DNA of 64,000 bases, taken from positions 88,984,414-89,048,413 of the forward strand of contig CM048839.1 of assembly GCA_026545765.1 (NCBI GenBank). Reading direction: 5' to 3'. Positions 14,701 to 29,700 of this stretch are shown here, one piece after another; the stretch's first letter is position 1, and each line of letters opens with the position of its first letter. Source of the stretch: Plantago major. Its lineage: Eukaryota > Streptophyta > Magnoliopsida > Lamiales > Plantaginaceae. The translations under genes and the position numbers were made by a program. A model generated the notes under the pieces. The model saw only the letters and a program-made list of their open reading frames with translations, searched no databases and had not been told where the DNA came from.

Positions 14701-17700
14701 TCATTATATAATAATTGAACATTTTACCATTTTGCAAAGCATCACTTTACTTCCTTTAATAAGTCATGTAAGTGTTCATAGAGAGTAGAAAAGATGAGCA
14801 AACTTGAGGAAATGAAGGGTAAATTTGTCATTTACCTCTAAAAATCAATGTCCGGGTGCTATCCCTATGGGATTTTCCGGGATCCCAGTCCGCGAAACGC
14901 TTGTATTGTCCAGGATGCTATGCAATCTGGGATAGAGGTATGTATCCCGGGCAGGCCTGAAAATGGTCCAGTATAGTGGGATCACGACGGGATTGACAAC
15001 ACTGTTTTATTGTTGATATGGTTAACTTCATCAGTCTCCTTAACAGTAACGGAGAAAACATTTCTGAGGGATATCAAATTAGGCAAGTTAATTGAATAGA
15101 TAAAGCTTACTCTCCTATGTATGTGGATCACAATAATATGAGTATATAATACAGATTACATTTTGTAAGCCTCAAGTTGGACTGGAGAGTAGATCAATGC
15201 TTCTAATTTCTTACATACATACTCCATCAGTTTGGAGCTTTTCTAAACCAATTATCTATCTGTTTATTAGATGTAGCATGGAAAAGTACATTCTGATTGA
15301 TCTAAAATCATTTTCCACACAAAGTGACATAATACTGTAAGATTATTAGCAATATCAGTGCATTAATTATTACTCCATCTAACCCACAGTAAGTCTCATC
15401 TTCCCTTTTGTAAAACCTTTTATTTCACAAAGGGGACAAAGGGAAGGGGAGACTTACTATGTGGCGAGGGAGGTCATAACAACTCCATGCAAAGTGAATG
15501 TGAAGAACCATTTTCTTTGAGTTCTCCTATATCAGTTCACACGAGGCATATGCCCATAGCTTGACACTCCGACCACCCTAGATCTTGACTTTTCATTGAG
15601 CCTTGGACTACATGAAATTAAAACGATACCTTAGACTGGTCTTCCCTTTAATACAAATTTGTAGGGTCAGAGTTTAGGTTTTAGAGTTAGTGTTTAGGTC
15701 TGAGCTTTTTAGGGTGTTAGGCTAGGGTTAGGGTGCTGGGGTTTATGGTTAGGGTCATGCTTTAAGTTTTAGGGTTAGGGTTTAGGACTTTAGGTTTTAG
15801 AGGTTTAGGCATATGCTGTGGCTCGATACTCCTACACTGACATAAATCATAGCATGCTCTACTTTTTTTCGAAATTTGCCTTCATGTGGATTGTTCAGTT
15901 TTGTACAACTACCCCAACTAGGTGATCGTTTTTGAAATTTTAAAATTCAAATGGCCGCTTGCCAAGGACTTCTATGAGGTTCATAGAACTGACAGCAATT
16001 TGATGATATGCCGGGATGAGTTGCCTACCAACCTACAAGCAATGACTATTTCAGCTGGGTAGAATAATCCATAGGCGTGAATCTGTCGGTTCATAGAACT
16101 GACTGCAGTTTGATGACATGCCGGGATGAGTTGCCTACCAACCTACAGCCAATGACTATTGCAGCTGGGTAGAATAATCCATAGGCGTCTGTAGGATTCA
16201 CAACTTAGTTTCACATAGTAAATCGATAACCTACAATCTCCTGTCTTGGGATTTTAGGGCTTTGTGTTCACAGGACTTCCTCTTGGGGCTCACACATTTT
16301 CTGACGGGGTATCTGGTGACAGCCAGGATTGTCAATGAACAGCATACTCCTTAGAGGTTGAAGTTAGGGTTTAGGCTCATATTGGACAACAATTTTCATT
16401 TTTAAAGGAGGAAACATTTATAGGGAAAATATGTCAGCTATTCTAGTGGAACAACTATTATAGTAGACTCCCTGTTATATTCACAGCAATATAACCATAA
16501 AAATATTTTTGAGATAAGAAGACATGATCATGCGTCTTAAGTTTTATTCTGTATTCACCTGTATTAGGAGTAGCATACATTGAGTTCTACATGCAATGGT
16601 ACAAAATTGAAAGAAAGGATCTCTCATATCTTCTTTAATAAATACAACAGTCACCACTCGCTATTACTAGAGAATGAGCTTGTGTGGTAGATGATAGCAT
16701 GCCTTCGGAGTTGCTATTTATGATGCACTTCTGTTCAGTGTTGACCAACATGTGAACACTAAATTGGTCTTTAACACATTTTATCCTTAACATTTCCTAA
16801 CCATGGTTTTCATATTTCTTTTAATTCACAACGATAAATTTCTTGTTTCTGGTTCTGGAGTTCTTGAGCTGTATGGGTCTAGGTGCGGGCTGTCTCTGTT
16901 CTCCTCTTTTACTCAATTTTCACGACTTCTCTTCAGTTACAGTTTATTTTGTGTGTAGTCCATACTATTATTCCTCAGTTTAGTGTCATATTGAGCATCA
17001 AAAGTGAGAACCATAATTATTTTTCGATTTGACATATGTCTAATCTGTTGATCATTTGATGTTCAAAGAGTTCTTTACCTTTCCGTTTTCTTTTTTTCTG
17101 AATTGCAGTTCAGACACTTCGCGAATAAAATTGGTAATCTCGAGCGCCCTTTTCTGAAAGAGTTTTTTCCTCGCTGGATTGGATCTTGTGGCTGTCCAGT
17201 GCTGAAGTATGATTCTTTCTGATTACCTTTTTCTATTCATTTTTTGTACTGTTTATTAGCCTTACTAGCCCACTCTCATCTTTGGTACCACAAAGGATGG
17301 GATTCTCCTATAACAAAAGGAAGAATTTGGTAGAATTGGCTGTGCTTCGGGATTGTACATTTAGACCGGATGCACGGGCAGGCATTGTTAATCACACGCA
17401 GGATTCTGAAAACCATGAAACTGGATGGCCTGGGATGATGAGCATACGGATCCATGAGCTCGATGGCATGTATGATCATCCAAATCTACCTATGGCTGGT
17501 GAACCATGGCAACTGTTGGAAATTCCTTATCACTCAAAACTTGCTGCAAAGCGCTTACAAAAGCCAAAAAAGGGCACCAAAGCTGAAGGTTCTGATGACA
17601 ATGCTGAAGCAGTCACTACAGATTTGCGAATAAAGTAAGTTTGCTGGAATATGCGCTTATTTTGACTTTATATAAACATGTTCGATCAAATATTTCTTGT

Positions 17701-20700
17701 TGAACTAGATATGGACTCTCTGGTGCTGCCTGTTTCTTAGATAGCTCTATATCGAACTTTGCAGCTCTGATTCCCCCTTGATGTGGCTTCGTGCGGATCC
17801 AGAGATGGAATATCTAGCTGAAGTTCATTTTAATCAACCTACACTGATGTGGGTGAGTGTGAGACAATCACTACACTGCAAATTTAAGAACATAAAAAAT
17901 TACTAATCCCCCCCCCCCCCCCCCATAAACAGTAAAATGAGCTTCATTATCAATCCCACCACAATTATAATTGTATTTTTGGTAAAATTTGCTGACATGA
18001 TTTCCTAGATAACATTACATTGTGAATTTCACAAGAGTAATGTTATTACTCCCTCCACCCCGCTAAACGTGTCTCAATTTCCTTTTATGACTGTCCCGTT
18101 AATATAGCCTCATTCCCAAAATCTATACTATATTCTAACCAAAGACAACTAGGTAGTTACTTCACCAAAATGGAAGTTATCACAATAAATATTAAAAAGA
18201 AGAAAAAATAGTAAAATAATGGGGTAGTTGATATTTGGAAACCAACTATTATTTCACTTCTACGTTCATGTAATGTAAGTATTGAAGAAATTTCATTTAA
18301 TAATATTATGTAAATTACGCGTAACGTATATAAAGTGGTCACGCAGGTATCCGCGTGTCACCGATACTTGTAGCAAAAAAGCAAACCCCACTAACCACTA
18401 TCCTTTTTACTTTATTATCTATCTCTCATACTTTTTCCATTCTTTATCATTTCTCTCTCCTATCTCTCATACTTTATCCATTCTTTATCGTGTCTCCTAC
18501 AACAAACAACAAACTGTTGGGTTTCTAAAAAATAGTGCCGAAAAGAAGTGAGACACGTATAGCGGGATGGAGGGAGTAGAGGTGGATTCAAAGATGCTGC
18601 ATTATTTTTTTTTTTTTGTGGGAATTTATTGGAATTATATGTGATAGATTGACTTTTGCACCCTGGAATTCCTCTTGGTGTATGGATTCAAGTTTTGTTT
18701 GGAATCTGTAGGTTCAAAACGTGGTTCCATCTCTCGTATAGAATGCTCTTGAAACCTTTCCAGTTCAAGACAATTCTTTTTGTATGTATTAATAAGGCTC
18801 TGTTCTCTTCAACTTAAAACTCATTCAGTTCAGTTCCATTCAGTTCAGTTCAGTTCTGCTTAGTTATATTTTATACTACAGTTCAGTTCAGAAAATTGCA
18901 GTTGAAGAGAACAGAGCCTAAATTCCTATGTATGTATATTTTTTTCTTAGATTTGTAACTTCACAGTTGCGTTGAAGCTGTCAATAATTAGGGTTAAACA
19001 TGGTTAAATCAATTCCCTGAATTTGTGTGCCAAGCTCTAAAACGTCATATATTTAAAATTTAAGGGAGTATCTTATTTGAAACAATGCATTGTATTGTAG
19101 TATTTATTAATATTGGGCCATCCGGCTGCCTCTAATCCGCTTTTTAGGTAGCTGCTAAGCTCTATTATTTTGGATTGATAACACTATTTTTATTCTCCTA
19201 ATAATTTAAAACCGTACGTTTGCAGATAAATCAGTTGGAGAAGGACAAGGATGTTGTTGCTCAGGCACAAGCCATATCAGTACTGGAGTCTCTGCCACAA
19301 CTGACATTTTCTGTTGTTAATGCTCTACATAATTTTCTTAGGGATTCCAAGGTTCTCCTTTTTGTATTTTTTTTTTTTTAATGTTTTGTTTAAAAACTGT
19401 GTTTTATTTTATATTACTTGCTACTGTGAATGCACGCCTGTTTAGAATCTTGTGCTCTTAATGAAGTTTGTATCTACTTTTCATTCAGGCTTTCTGGAGA
19501 GTTCGTATACAGGCTGCATATGCATTGGCTACTACAACCACGGAGGTATACTATGATTACTTGGGTCCTTTTTAGGTAGTATATGCTTGTTTCTGACATA
19601 CATGTGATAGGTTGTATGATATTGCTTATACAGGTTCCTGCTTACCACTAGTAATTTTGTTGTAGCAAGAAAAAATGTGTCGCATGTTTTCATCTAGTGT
19701 GATTTCTTTCATTCTTTGGGAAAGCTAGTTTGCTTGCCATTTTAATCTCATTTCCATATATTGTGTGCTTCAAAGTGAAGGTTATTTGTTCAATTAGAGT
19801 GGTGATTGGATTGGCAATTGAAGCATAATGACATGAAGAGTTTGTTTGAGCTTCTAACATAGATCTTAGTTCAAAGAATCAATTGCAAAAATAAAAAATA
19901 AAAAAAATAATAAAGGAAAAGAAAACGTACTCCAATGAGCGCGTTAATGCAAAATTCAATGAAACAGAAAGAATAGAAGAATCAAGTCATTGAGATGACG
20001 GTTTCCCCGAGAACAAAATATTGGAGCTGGTAGTTGCAAGTGCAAATCCTCATTAATGGGTGTAAATAAGTGGGGTGATAAATAGTTTTGGGTAAAACTA
20101 ATAACCTATTTATCTTCACTCAAAACAAGTTTTAGCATTTATCGATAGACATATGTCAGCACCGGGAAGGATATATGTAGCTTTAGCAATAGACATATGT
20201 CACCTCCGTGAGTTTAGTCCTCTATCACCTTAAGTTACTTATTTATTTAATTTCATTTAATGACAATGTTCACTAATTTAAACTAGACAATTATAAATGT
20301 AGGGGTATGAATGTCTCTTCAAATTTGCCAAGAATGATTTGTGACCACTCATTTATCAAAATTGTATTAGGATCTAAAACAAAAAAGTGTATTCTCTTAA
20401 TCAAATTTTTTTTCCAAGGTTGTGTTAGGTTCTAATTTACCCAATATAAAACTGAAATTTATTATTCATGTTTTAGTTAATTACTGATATGCATCTCCAA
20501 GTTAAGTATGGTGACCTAGTGCAACACATAAAATTTCCAGAAAACCATCACACCTTTTTTTTTTTACCATGCATGTAATTGTAAAGTTTGCAGAAAATTT
20601 AATACTAAGGTTGTCCAGGAAATATTTTTTATATAGGGTCATTTACATCTAAACCCATATAGTTGGTTTTAATTAATATTTACAACTAAAACCATAATTT

Positions 20701-23700
20701 GACAAAACTACATAGTATAGCCCTTATTATAGTTAATTTTTCTAGAAAACCTAAGTACTCCGTATATCTAAATTGCAATTTCTAAACGTACCCAATTTAT
20801 GTGTTCATGTCTTCACGAGTAATACATGGAAAACTAGTTGTTCTATACATTCTAATTTATAATTTATCTTTAGTATAGAAAATTAATTTTTCAATATTTT
20901 GTTTGTATATTTGTTAACTTCTATATTTTTTGTTTGTAAATTCATGTTTTGCAGCGGATATCTCTCTGTTGTAATTATTTCATTGTTGTTATTAAGTTTC
21001 CGAATTATCTTCTACACTTGAATCCGTGTAACACGCTATGCGTGTTATTAAGTGATATTTTATAGTAAAATTATTTATTGCATGTTGTCTTTTTATATGA
21101 AAGTATAAGATAAATTCTCACTGTAATGAAATTGTTTATTATCTTGGAAAGATTCGCCTCCCCATGCACAATGAAATAGCGATATATGTTTCTCCATGAT
21201 AATTTTATTTCATGAAGGATTGCTTTCAAGTAGAATATATTGGTTACACTAATTCTTCATAAATTTTTATGGGAGGCCATCTATATTTATTTGAGAAATA
21301 GACTGCGTGGTGTTATTAATAAAAACATCCATGTTAACAAGTAAAACAACATATATTATAAACAAAATGAATTTTTTAATGAAATATACTATGCTCTTTA
21401 AACATTATAATTTCTCGATAATACGTACAATGTATTTAAGGCTTCTTTTATTTTTTTAGTAAACCATTTAGATTTACCACATAATTCGTTTGTTTATAAT
21501 AGGATCCTCTCAGCGGCAAATAATCAAACGAAAAAGTTATTATAAAACATATTAAAAATGAACAAATCATTACTTGTATAGTCTACAACATTCCGAATAA
21601 CAGAATAAAACAATTTTACAGCCTTCCCCCAATTATCAGGCCTAGATGTCATGTATCTAAACCAGAAAGTGGAAAAACGAATCGATAAACCACTCACTGA
21701 GAGGGTCACTTTGTGAAGCTAAATAATTTCCTATTAAATGATACAGTGGTATAAAAATATATCAGAATTTTAAGAGAAATACAATTTTATTCATCACCAA
21801 GAAAGGGAAACACCATGTATGAAAGTATGAAACAGTTCTAAAAGTGAAAAGGCAAATTAACAATCTGTGTGTGCAATATTGTGAATACTCTTGCAATTTG
21901 CTGAAAAGCCAGAGAGTAGTAAACTAAGTCCTTAAAATGCAAATTTTATCAATGAAAACTTAACAACACTTGGGGCTAAAGAAGTTGAGGTTGAATGTAG
22001 AGCTTTTATAACCTTTAAGCAATACTTTCCAAAATCACATCCAGGCTCCAGAATCCAGAGTCCAGCCAACCATTTTCCACTGCTAATTGAATGCCAAGCA
22101 AAATATCCTTTGCTTAGGCAATTTCAGCACACACCATCCATGGCAAAATCTGCTTATTAGTATCCCTGGCAATTATTCCAATAGCTGCAGCCCTGCGACA
22201 AACGGATTGCGGTATATGTTTTAGCTGCATTTTCCATAAGTTCTGCATCTAGCATCCTACGGTCCAATCAATTAACTCTGTTAGGTCTCAATAATACACC
22301 AAACAACAAAATTACGACAATCAAAGGTTGAATTAGTTCACTCATTAACTATGAATTTCACATTCCAGACAATACAACAAAGGCCAATCGAATATCAGCT
22401 ATCAGAAATTGAAGAAAAGGATATGAAGAAAGCATCTCCTATCCTTTAGAAGCCGAACAATAAAGCCAGCAAAAGAGAAACACAAATAACATAATTCGAG
22501 TTTCAAAAGCAAATAAGCAGATGACAAAAATCCTGCAGTACACCTCGAAATCGAACCAATCTCGTATCCACCGATGAGAAACTTAACTGATATGAATTCC
22601 TAAATTTATCATGAACCAACCAACGCTTAAATCGATCCTTTCTAGGCTTTTTGAAAACATGAGAAAGCAAGAACAAATTGAAAGAGAACTAAAGGATAAA
22701 ATATTTACCTATGGGAGGCAGCCGGCGCAGCTGGGAGAGAGAGAAGGTGAACAAGAGTTGAGCCCTGAGAGAAGAGTGAGTATAAAGGTGAGCATAGATC
22801 TACGTTTAAGAAGATAAGCGAGAGAAAAGAGGCGAGGTACTGTAGGAGATTGATGGACGAAAGAAGACCAGCAATTTACATCTCCCCACGTGCCAGGTTG
22901 TAGGTTATATACTACTTTTAATAATATAGCCGTTGTCCCGCATGTGTGGTTCTTTTAGTGAAAAAAAGGAAAAAATATAAAATATTCAATCAAGATTTTT
23001 GAACTTCTTGGTTTGGAAATTCCAAGGGTTTAAAAGAAAGATATTCAATCCAAAAAAATCATGTAAAATGCACTTTCATGGGTCAACAATGGTAAGGTTT
23101 TATAAAAACTGTGGGAGGTGAATGTAACAGTTTTAAAAGTGATGGGTTTGTATGTGATTCGATTATTATATGGGGTGCTTGGTGTCTTGCATAAGAATCA
23201 AAAGAGAAAAAAAGACTCAGATTCCTTAACATTTTATGTTTGCTCCGCTTTTATTCGTAGTTGGCTCAACCTCAGGACCACCGGTGAGCTCATAAGTGAT
23301 GTCTTTAGTTTTGGAGGTCTGTTAAACCCAATAGTTAAATAAACTAACCGATTTGACATATGCACCTTATAAAACTCACCTATTTTGGCCTATTCAGTGA
23401 GTAGTGGTTTCTAAACTATTCAATCTAATGGGGGTATAGGTGGGTTAGTAGTTTCAATCCCATTTTGACAGCCCTACTCTAAACCAATGCATGGTTTCCT
23501 TTTTTTAATTATAATTTTTAAGTATGTCGTAACCTAGAGATTGTGGACATAGTTGTAAGACCTGTCAGTCATGTGAATTTCTGTTGATCATACGATTCTC
23601 CTTATTGATATTCATTTGTTTTGTCTGATCAGGACACTGATTGGTCTGGCTTGCTGCACCTGATCAACTTTTATAAAAGTAGGAGATTTGACCCAAACAT

Positions 23701-26700
23701 TGGACTTCCCAGGTATTCTTTTAATTTGTTCACGCATATGAAACAGCATTGAGATGTCAAGTCCCGCAGGGTTAATTTTCTGTTGCTTCATTGTTAGGCC
23801 AAACTACTTTCATGATATCCAGGAGTACTTTGTACTTAAGGTAATGTACTTAGGTAGGTCGTGCGTAGCTTTTTATAGCATCAGAACCTTATTTTTTGCA
23901 TATCATGCAAGGACCTGTGTCTCTACTGCTTAAAGATTTCTATGTTCTCTGCGTCCTTTTGTGCTATACTGCTATTATTGACTTTGTTTTGTTTTTTTAT
24001 TAAAGGAACTTCATACAAGATATCTCTCTTCATCCGGGTTTTAATCGAATTTTTGCCATCTCTTATTCTCACGTAGTTGCATATGGATTCTCACAAGATG
24101 ATGATGGATATTAAATTTTAGTATTTCTGATTAACTAACAGTGCAATATCATTTATTGTGAAATTTTGAATTGTGCATTTTACAAGTCAGAGCACATAAT
24201 ATTAGACTACGAAAAGAAAATTATTGTAATTATGTCAAATGGAAGTTTCTGGTCAGGCAGTTTTCTTCATTTATTTCAGGCAATACCACATGCCATAGCT
24301 CTTGTCAGGTCTTCAGATAGCAAAAGCCCGAGAGAAGCTGTTGAGTTCCTTTTGCAACTTTTGAAGGTAGGTGTCCTCATCTGTGAACTATAAATGAATT
24401 TTTATGATTGTTTGGTAACAATAGGAAGGTATATCTGTTCCGAGATGAATACTGTACTTGATGTGGCACTTTCCCTATTATTAGAACTGATTTTTTGTGA
24501 TGTTCTGTTTCACGTACCTCAAATTCACACTTAATAATTAATTTTTGTATAGACTGCAAGTGCCTGCATTGTTGCTTTTCCCTTTTTAGTTTGTTTATCT
24601 TGATTAATAATTGTTTAAATGTCTGCAAGTGCCTGCATTGTCACTTTTCCTATTTTACACTGTTTATCTTGATTAATAATTCTATAAATATTAACATCAA
24701 ATTTACACAACGCATACTACCAATTATACTATATATGCAATATTAAATTGTGTGGGTCCAAATTAATCTTCACTGTTGCTGAGGTGTACTATAATTATCG
24801 GAACCAACATATCAATCAAATTATGTAGTACTGTAGTTTAAGATGTTTATTTCCACATGCACATATTCTTCACACACTCAGATAGTATGCACCATTACAA
24901 CCTACCCTGAATGCGCATGGCCCAATTCTTTTGTGATTTATTCTGGACCATAACAGGAAAATCCTAATCAGTGTGAGAAAAACCCAATATGTGCTTACAG
25001 TATATTTGCCCATCAATTTTTTTTTATGTTTTCTTTCTCTTTAATTCTTTTAGTCCACTAGAACAAGTCTTTTTAAATTTTTGCTTTTTTTTCTTTTGTG
25101 AATTGAACCTGTATATTTGGTGTGTTCATTTTATTTTTTATAATAAATGAATTAGTGGGTTAATTAATGTTGGGGAAATAGCATCTGTCCAATTGAGATA
25201 TTCAAGACCAAAATTATAAAAGTTTAAACCTTTTTTCTGTAAAACTTGGAAGATTGAAACCTCTCAAACCTAATAATCAAACACTCTAACCTGAAACATC
25301 TGCTGTGTGGATATTCATTAAGTGCTGAAGCCTGGAGACAACAACTGGGACAATGGATGATGATGGTGTTGGAGTGACCTCGATAACCATTGGTCTAGGC
25401 ACAATGAATGATGATGGTGTTGGAGTGACCTCAATAGCCATTGGTCTAGGGAGTGGCTAGATTCGTATCACACATAATTATCAATCCCAGATTGCAGCGC
25501 AGAGTGGCCATCCCCAAAACTGGATAGTGGGATGGCCGCTATTTTGAACTATATTATGTTCATGTCAACAAAATTATATATAACTAAGAATATAAATAAT
25601 TACTAAAATATAGCCTGAATTCAAAAGTATTACTAAACATTCACAAGAATCGATTAAGTACCCCATAGAAAACTAGGAAAAGAAAAAGAAAAAGAAAAAC
25701 AAAAGCGGTATCAAAATAGTCGCCGGTGTGTCGCTTCGATGCCAGAGAGGTGGGATGGAGAGTTGGGTGGATATATTAGAATGAAACAGAGAAAGAACGA
25801 GAGAATTGTATTTGATGAATTACAAAAAGAAAGATCTCTTTAGCACGTAGTTTGACCCCAAAAACCTCAAAAACAGCTTAAAATGGAAATAACAGCCACT
25901 ACGTGACGCAATCTACCCCGGGAGCTATGGAGGCTTTCTGAATTCACAACGCCTCAGGCACTAGGTGACTGAGGCGGCTACGGCCGCTATTGATAACTCT
26001 GGTCTCTGGTATTCATATAGGGTGGAAGTGGAAACTAGCTTTAGGATGGATGCAGGTTCATGGATAGCAGCCACAAGGCAATACAAATCAGCATTCTCAG
26101 TTCATGGTGTTGAATGTGGCAAAAGACACGTGAAAATCAGCTTCTTTTGCTGATTCAATACTCTATTTATGCAGCTTTATATCACTCACTCTCGTTTCCT
26201 GACCTGAAGCTCTGGAAATGTGTCAGTCATGAAAATAAGCCTTTCCGGTCCTGACTTTACGTTTGCAAACATGCCCACATTATTACTCTGAAACTAGATC
26301 GCCAAACATGGCCTAAATCTGAAAATTAGCAGACCAATCAATCTGGGATAGTAGCAATTTTATTGGGTTTTCCATACCCAACCTGTTAAAATCGGCATAA
26401 TCTGTTGAAAAAAAAGGGCTGTCCATTTTGTACCGTTGTGAAATGTGTCAAATATGGGTTATAAATAGGGGCGGAGGCATTCATGGGCAAGCCTAGGCAA
26501 TTGCCTTGCCTGAAATTTCGAAATAGGTTATATACATTTATGTGACTAAGAATTGATCAAAGATTCTTGGTGCAGTGGTAGTAATTTGGTCCTTTTAAAT
26601 TTTGTGCCTGGATTCGATCCTTATCAACTCCACTTTTATGTTGGTCATATTTTAATTTGTTTTGCTCTCATTTCACTCTCATGGATGTTTTTTTTAATAT

Positions 26701-29700
26701 TCTTCTCTTTTTTGAGACATCATCTTCATTTTTCACCTCCTTAGTTTAGTTTTTCTATTGTAATTTTAAAATCATTCTATTTTCATAAATTATTTTCACA
26801 TTTTTTCCTTGAATCTCAATATTCTTTATATTTTGTTATAATTTTTTTTACTATTAAGTCTATAACTGTAGATGTTACCATCTAACTTGAACTTATATTA
26901 TGTGGCTGAATGATTGGTGGGATTTTGCCTCGCCTCCTATGTTCATAGATTATTTTCACCTTTTCTCTGAAATCAGTATTTTTTATATTTTGTTATGAAA
27001 GTTTTACTATCAATGTAGACGTTACAATCTAACTAAAGCTTTCAATATGTGGCTGAATGGCTCCACCACTGGTTATAAAGTTAGTTAAAGCTCTTACGTA
27101 TTTAAAGTATTAAAATTTCACAAGTTTATATTCCACTATGTTTTCACCATTCTCTCCTTTGTGTACATGTGTAAAAGGTTGAGCCATTCAATCTCTCTAT
27201 ACCCATTTAGCACCCACCCACTTAATAACCACCTTTAAGTAGGTAAATGTTTTACTCGTTATCCATAATGTTTTACCCTAACCCGCCCGATTGACACCCC
27301 TATTACCATAGTTATCGATCCCGGATAGCGGCACGGAGCGCCCAACCCTAAATAGCGGGAGCAGAATGACCGCTATTCGAAGTATTGCGCATACTTGTCA
27401 AAAAATTATATAGTACTCATAATATTTATAAATATGAAAACAAATACCCAACTATTCAATACTCATACAATATACATGTACAAAAACAACTTAGACTACA
27501 ATATAATCAGAAAGGAGCTTAAAACAAGTAAAAGAAACTAGAAAACAGTAAAAATAAAGCTCGAAACAGTAAAAGAAAAGAGAAACTGTTTAGAAAAAGT
27601 TCAAAAAACAAAAAAAAAAATACAACTCGTCGGAGTGCCTCCGGAGTAGCTGTGTCGGAGGAGAGACGTGTGGTGGAGAATTGAAGATTGGTGGGAGAAG
27701 GAGGAGAATTGAGTATAACGGCTGCAAATCAGAATTAGGGTGACTTCAATTGGGTTTAAGTAGGGGCAAAATTGTAATTTTATCCCCAAACATTGCCCTA
27801 ATTCACCAATCTTGAAAATGCGGCCGGAGCGGCCGCACAGGCATCATGGCGCATTGATTGATAACTCTGCCTATTACTACTGGTATACATCAAATTCTTA
27901 AGTATATCATCATGGGAAACAATAAGGTGCCGGAGTGGAGATGGAGCAATAAAGCTGGGTGCCCTGGGGCGTCGGTTGAAGATATTGTGGCTCGTCTAAA
28001 AGCGGAGACAGTTTAACAAGGAGCTGGGGTTTGGCGGTGGAAATAAACTGGATCAGACCATTATGGTTGGCGTTGGAGATTAACTGGATCAGACTGTTGT
28101 GGTGCATGACAAGTCTTGCAAATGTCAGAGTTGTGGTGGTGACAATAGTATCATAAGGTAAGAAAGAGTATTCAAACACAGTTGCTCTCGTGATACCCCA
28201 AATTGTATGGATGTGGATGGGGGGTTGGCGACAATGATAGCTGTCGCCTGTCGACAAAGGTGGCATTGATCTGTTGATTTGGCTAAGTTAGAGTTTTGGG
28301 GCTCCTTTTCGGTTTTACCTTTTTTTCCTTTTCATTTGGTTTAACAGTTTTCGCTGCAAAATGACCTCTTGTAAGAGCAACGTGTGCAGGTTGGACGAAT
28401 TAGTAGGTTAAATATGCCAGGAGAAAAGAGAGATCGAGTTCCACTTTACGTAACTTAATAGGAAGTGAAGTGAACGCTTCTCATATCGATTCAAGAAGGG
28501 GCTGAATGGTCACCAGAAAGAGTTAAAATCAGTCTCTCCAGAGCTCCGAATCCTGAAGGATCTTCAACAATTGCCCGTCTCAGAAATGAAGACACGTGCT
28601 TCAGTAGATAACTGAATGCATACAAGGGTACTAACAAACCTAGACCAAGATTCAAAAGTTAAAACATTGACTATGATATTTTCATTCAATATGGACTTCT
28701 AATTCCCAAACAAATTAAACAATGTTCCAAACTATCAACTTTGGTACATAAAGGTGTTCATATAATATTCAAAACATCCTTTAAATTGCTAAAATAGAAG
28801 ATTTTCTTGTTATTGGGACTGGTTGCACATGCACACGGTAATTATATAAAAAATATCTATATACATTACATTTGGATATGCATCGATGTGCAATCACACG
28901 CCATGCACATTGCCTGTATCTATTTACATGTTTTTCCTCCCGTTAATCTAATCATTTGTTGGTTGGATACATATTCATAATCCTTACACTGCACGTTATA
29001 TTTTCATTTGCTCGTAGTACAATGATAACAACGGGAACACATACTCCGATGTTTTCTGGCTTGCTGCTTTAGTCCGGTCTGTTGGTGAACTTGAATTCGG
29101 GCTGCAGGTACACTATCTTGTCCATGTTGATGTTATAGATGCTCCTATTGTTTGTTGTTCTTGTAGATCTTCTTTTATGCTTTTTTAATCCTTCCGAATT
29201 TAAGTAACATTATTTATGTTCTTTTTTTGGCATTTTCGTGTGTAGAACACTCACGTTAAGAACTACCTTTTTGTTTCTTTCTTTATTTTTTGCTCAGAAC
29301 TTTCATGCATATTTCCCAACTTATTGCAAGATAAATATTGATGCATATTATTCGATTGTCAAATCCACGTGTTCACACCCTACACTTGAGTTATAAGCAA
29401 GATAAATATTGATGCATATTATTCGATGTTTAGAAGCCTTAGTTTGATGGTTTGAGTAGAGATGATTATCTTCCTGCTGCATTTCTGGATACATATCTGC
29501 TCCATTTACAGCATGACCTTTTTAGCTTGAAGGATAGTTTTAGTTGCTAACCTGTCTTCACAAATTTCAGATAGTCACATGTTAGTATGATTTTGACAGA
29601 CTTTTCATTTCGAGTCTCTGTTTTTATGCCATTATGATCATGGCTTGGTTGCATTGGTGCTGGAGGCTTATAATATGTGCATAGTTGTATAGGTATCTAT

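Noticed and set aside
21503..21707. Possible transposon with GATCCTCTCAG ends in TAF2 intron 16
   Set aside because: The inverted ends match only ~11 bases, and no target-site duplication was found.
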